This document shows positions 5,621 to 7,170 of a DNA stretch of 7,170 bases, piece after piece. The first letter of the stretch is position 1, and every line of letters starts with the position of its first letter. This DNA comes from Paracoccaceae bacterium. GTDB taxonomy: Bacteria; Pseudomonadota; Alphaproteobacteria; Rhodobacterales; Rhodobacteraceae. The DNA lies in NCBI GenBank assembly GCA_002746395.1, contig NVXA01000017.1, positions 25,561 to 32,730 on the forward strand. Direction: 5' to 3'. The notes under the pieces were generated by a model, which saw only the letters and a program-made list of their open reading frames with translations, ran no database searches and was not told the origin of the DNA. Made by a program: the position numbers and the translations under genes.

Positions 5621-6115
5621 TTACTCGGCTTTCGTCATCCGTTTGATGATGTTGGTTTTCAGCACGTGCTGTTGGTAGACCGCGCCAATAAAATGTAGCG
5701 CGATGGAGGCTATGAAGACGAACTTGAAGGTCGTGTGGACCGTATCCGCAATTGCCTGCCCGCCAAACCATGCACCGATACCGGACAACGGCATGATGAA
5801 AATCGCGGCGTAGAGGATGATATGGGTGAATTTAGCGACCACTTTTAGTGCGGCACTTTCCGTGGCAGGCGCATCAGGCGCGCCGCGGGTTAGGCGCAGG
5901 AATACACGCCAGATGGCGAGGATCAGGATCAGAATGCCCAGCAGGACGTGCCCGCGGACAAGAATCGGGAGGCTCTCGACGGTTTGGCCTTTGTTGATCA
6001 GCTCGTACACCTCGACGATGGCGTCGTTGCCGACAAATTGAAAAACGAGGAGTGCTGCGATGGCCCAATGAAGGACGATCTGCGTGCGGTTATATCCGGT
6101 GACTGTGTTTGACAT
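5621..6115 (-). CDS. Cytochrome b561 family membrane protein
   Basis: Inner-membrane di-haem b-type cytochrome of the bacterial b561 (CybB-like, Ni-hydrogenase cytochrome b superfamily) group, likely moving electrons to or from quinone. At 164 residues it is slightly short but complete, with four predicted helices at about 12-30, 52-75, 93-115 and 130-148. It begins with the family signature YNRTQIVLHW. Candidate haem ligands are H16, H56, H98 and H141, with H127 and H150 as alternatives. An extra hydrophilic stretch, about 31-50, joins helices 1 and 2. ATG 6113-6115 has TAAGGGA (6130-6124) upstream at good spacing. The gene has its own candidate promoter. The physiological partner is unknown. 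Confidence 0.92.
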   Translation of the reverse strand: MSNTVTGYNRTQIVLHWAIAALLVFQFVGNDAIVEVYELINKGQTVESLPILVRGHVLLGILILILAIWRVFLRLTRGAPDAPATESAALKVVAKFTHIILYAAIFIMPLSGIGAWFGGQAIADTVHTTFKFVFIASIALHFIGAVYQQHVLKTNIIKRMTKAE

Positions 6116-6147
6116 GATTGGTGTCCCTTAAGGTTCTATATGGCAGG

Positions 6148-6176
6148 GATATAGGAGGGATATGGGATTGAGGCAA
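6148..6176 (-). promoter_or_regulatory. Candidate promoter of the cytochrome b561 gene
   Basis: The minus strand reads TTGCCT (6176-6171), a 17-nt spacer and TATATC (6153-6148), a fair sigma-70-like promoter about 33 nt before the ATG. Two copies of AGGGATAT (6145-6152 and 6156-6163, plus-strand reading), 11 nt apart, lie over the -10 box and spacer and could bind a regulator on one face of the helix. Confidence 0.42.
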
Positions 6177-6219
6177 GTGGTGAGTGGGGAATAACTTGTA
6201 GGTTGTTCAGAGAGACTCT

Positions 6220-7170
6220 CTAGCTTGGTATCCAAATGGTGTGCCCCTCACCAAAATGCCGATTTTTATCGGCGACCAACTGAGAAGAGTAATACATACG
6301 CATGAAGTATTTCAAATTTCCCCAACTTTTTCGAGAGTTCGTTAACCTTTCAGAAAGCTCAATGTCAGCATAAGTATTATCCGTTACCTGATTATATCTA
6401 TGTGACAAAGTAATGTGCCTTGGCGGGGTTCCATCGTTGCTTTTTTTAGCTTCAGCTAGAAAAGCAGATGCGTGCAATAGTTGCTTGTGAGATTCTGCGA
6501 CAACGTTTTGTGACAACTCTCGAAAGCTAAAATGACAATTTGAAAGGTCTGAAACGTATTTGCGAAGCAGGTATTTTACATCTAGTTGCTCTTGTTCAAT
6601 TTTCTCAAGATCATCCATTGTTGCTGAGCGCATTGCCTTTCGTTCCTTGAGCAATGCTTTGCGACTGAAATAGGGATTGAGGGTAAATCTCAATCTTGAT
6701 GGTCCATTTGGCGCAGTCGATTCATCAGCCCATTCGTTCTTGTTTGATTCAGTTACACCTGCGAGTGGAAGCTTTCTGTGTTGGGCATAATTTCGCAATG
6801 TTTCCATTAGTCGATATTCGAAGCTGCTATCAAATGCATTTCGAAATTCTATTTCAACTGCTTGTTTGGTTTCATTAGAAAGCGTGGTTTCATTTAATAA
6901 ATGCTTTCTCTGATCATGGTATGCACGACATGCCGTAAGTATTGTCAAAATCTTTAAATTAATCGTATTGTGGCGCTGATCCCAAGCATCGCGATTTTTC
7001 ATGTCGTATGCAAGGCTGTCTAGCGAAGAGTTTAGTAAGTATCTCTCGAAGTCAATTAACCCCTCAGCAATCAGAGGTGGTCGCAAGATTTCGGACCAGT
7101 AGTTAAGATGGATCGACTTATGAGAAAGACGATTCAAAATGACAAAACGAAAGAACCATTCGCCCGATTT
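6220..7170 (-). CDS. Unrecognised protein with HEPN-like R-x4-H motif (5' end beyond window)
   Basis: I do not recognise this protein by name. The reading frame has no stop up to the right edge. The first possible start inside it is a TTG at 7135-7137 without a ribosome binding site, and the upstream codons still read as plausible protein (KSGEWFFRFVI), so the true start is probably outside. Counting from that TTG, 305 residues are seen. They are largely helical and charged, with no signal peptide or membrane segment, and only two Cys. The key feature is L114-RNYAQH-R121, an R115-x4-H120 motif typical of HEPN ribonuclease domains. It is preceded by a helical region with R71, H74 and D75. A charged, coiled-coil-prone stretch follows at about 160-195. 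The DNA is visibly richer in A and T than hrpB, consistent with transfer. It may be a defence or toxin-like RNase, but the match is a short motif only. Confidence 0.7.
   Translation of the reverse strand, partial: KSGEWFFRFVILNRLSHKSIHLNYWSEILRPPLIAEGLIDFERYLLNSSLDSLAYDMKNRDAWDQRHNTINLKILTILTACRAYHDQRKHLLNETTLSNETKQAVEIEFRNAFDSSFEYRLMETLRNYAQHRKLPLAGVTESNKNEWADESTAPNGPSRLRFTLNPYFSRKALLKERKAMRSATMDDLEKIEQEQLDVKYLLRKYVSDLSNCHFSFRELSQNVVAESHKQLLHASAFLAEAKKSNDGTPPRHITLSHRYNQVTDNTYADIELSERLTNSRKSWGNLKYFMRMYYSSQLVADKNRHFGEGHTIWIPS

Noticed and set aside
6208..6224. AGAGA-GAC-TCTCT inverted repeat at the stop codon of the last gene, possible terminator
   Set aside because: The stem is only 5 bp, overlaps the stop codon and lacks a U-run, so it is too weak to call.

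Overview
The window looks like chromosome from an alphaproteobacterium, most likely a marine member of the Rhodobacterales. This rests on the protein style of the L28, HrpB and acyl-CoA ligase genes, the tight gene order, and a CutF-like plus PCu(A)C copper pair of the kind known from Rhodobacter. The assignment is an inference from reading translations, not from a database search.

Layout. (1) 1-791, minus: the N-terminal 263 codons of an AMP-forming acyl-CoA ligase that runs off the left edge. (2) 893-1763, minus: a two-gene copper unit. A small secreted Cys-containing protein of the DUF2946/CutF type (1416-1763) lies 40 nt upstream of a periplasmic PCu(A)C copper chaperone (893-1375). (3) 1867-2154, minus: rpmB (ribosomal protein L28), with a good sigma-70-like promoter and a strong terminator hairpin. 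(4) 2425-5620, plus: a DUF3108 exported protein followed closely by the DExH helicase gene hrpB. (5) 5621-6115, minus: a four-helix cytochrome b561, tail to tail with hrpB with no base between the two stop codons. (6) 6220-7170, minus: an unrecognised protein, open to the right edge, carrying an R-x4-H motif of the HEPN ribonuclease type and visibly more AT-rich than its neighbours.

The most interesting part is the copper unit. The upstream protein ends in Ala-Pro-Pro-Ser-Val-Val, and the two Pro codons contain CCTCC, complementary to the GGAGG ribosome binding site of the chaperone gene. The 40-nt gap also holds a 14-codon mini-ORF. It starts in a TAATG overlap with the upstream stop and ends in an ATGA overlap with the chaperone start. 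This is what a copper-sensing, translation-coupled leader would look like, as in the cutF system of Rhodobacter capsulatus, but here with a PCu(A)C chaperone as the downstream gene. The second candidate for something new is the HEPN-like gene at the right edge, which could be a stand-alone defence or toxin-type RNase. The remaining genes are ordinary housekeeping genes. No rRNA, tRNA, transposase, insertion sequence or genuine CRISPR array was seen.
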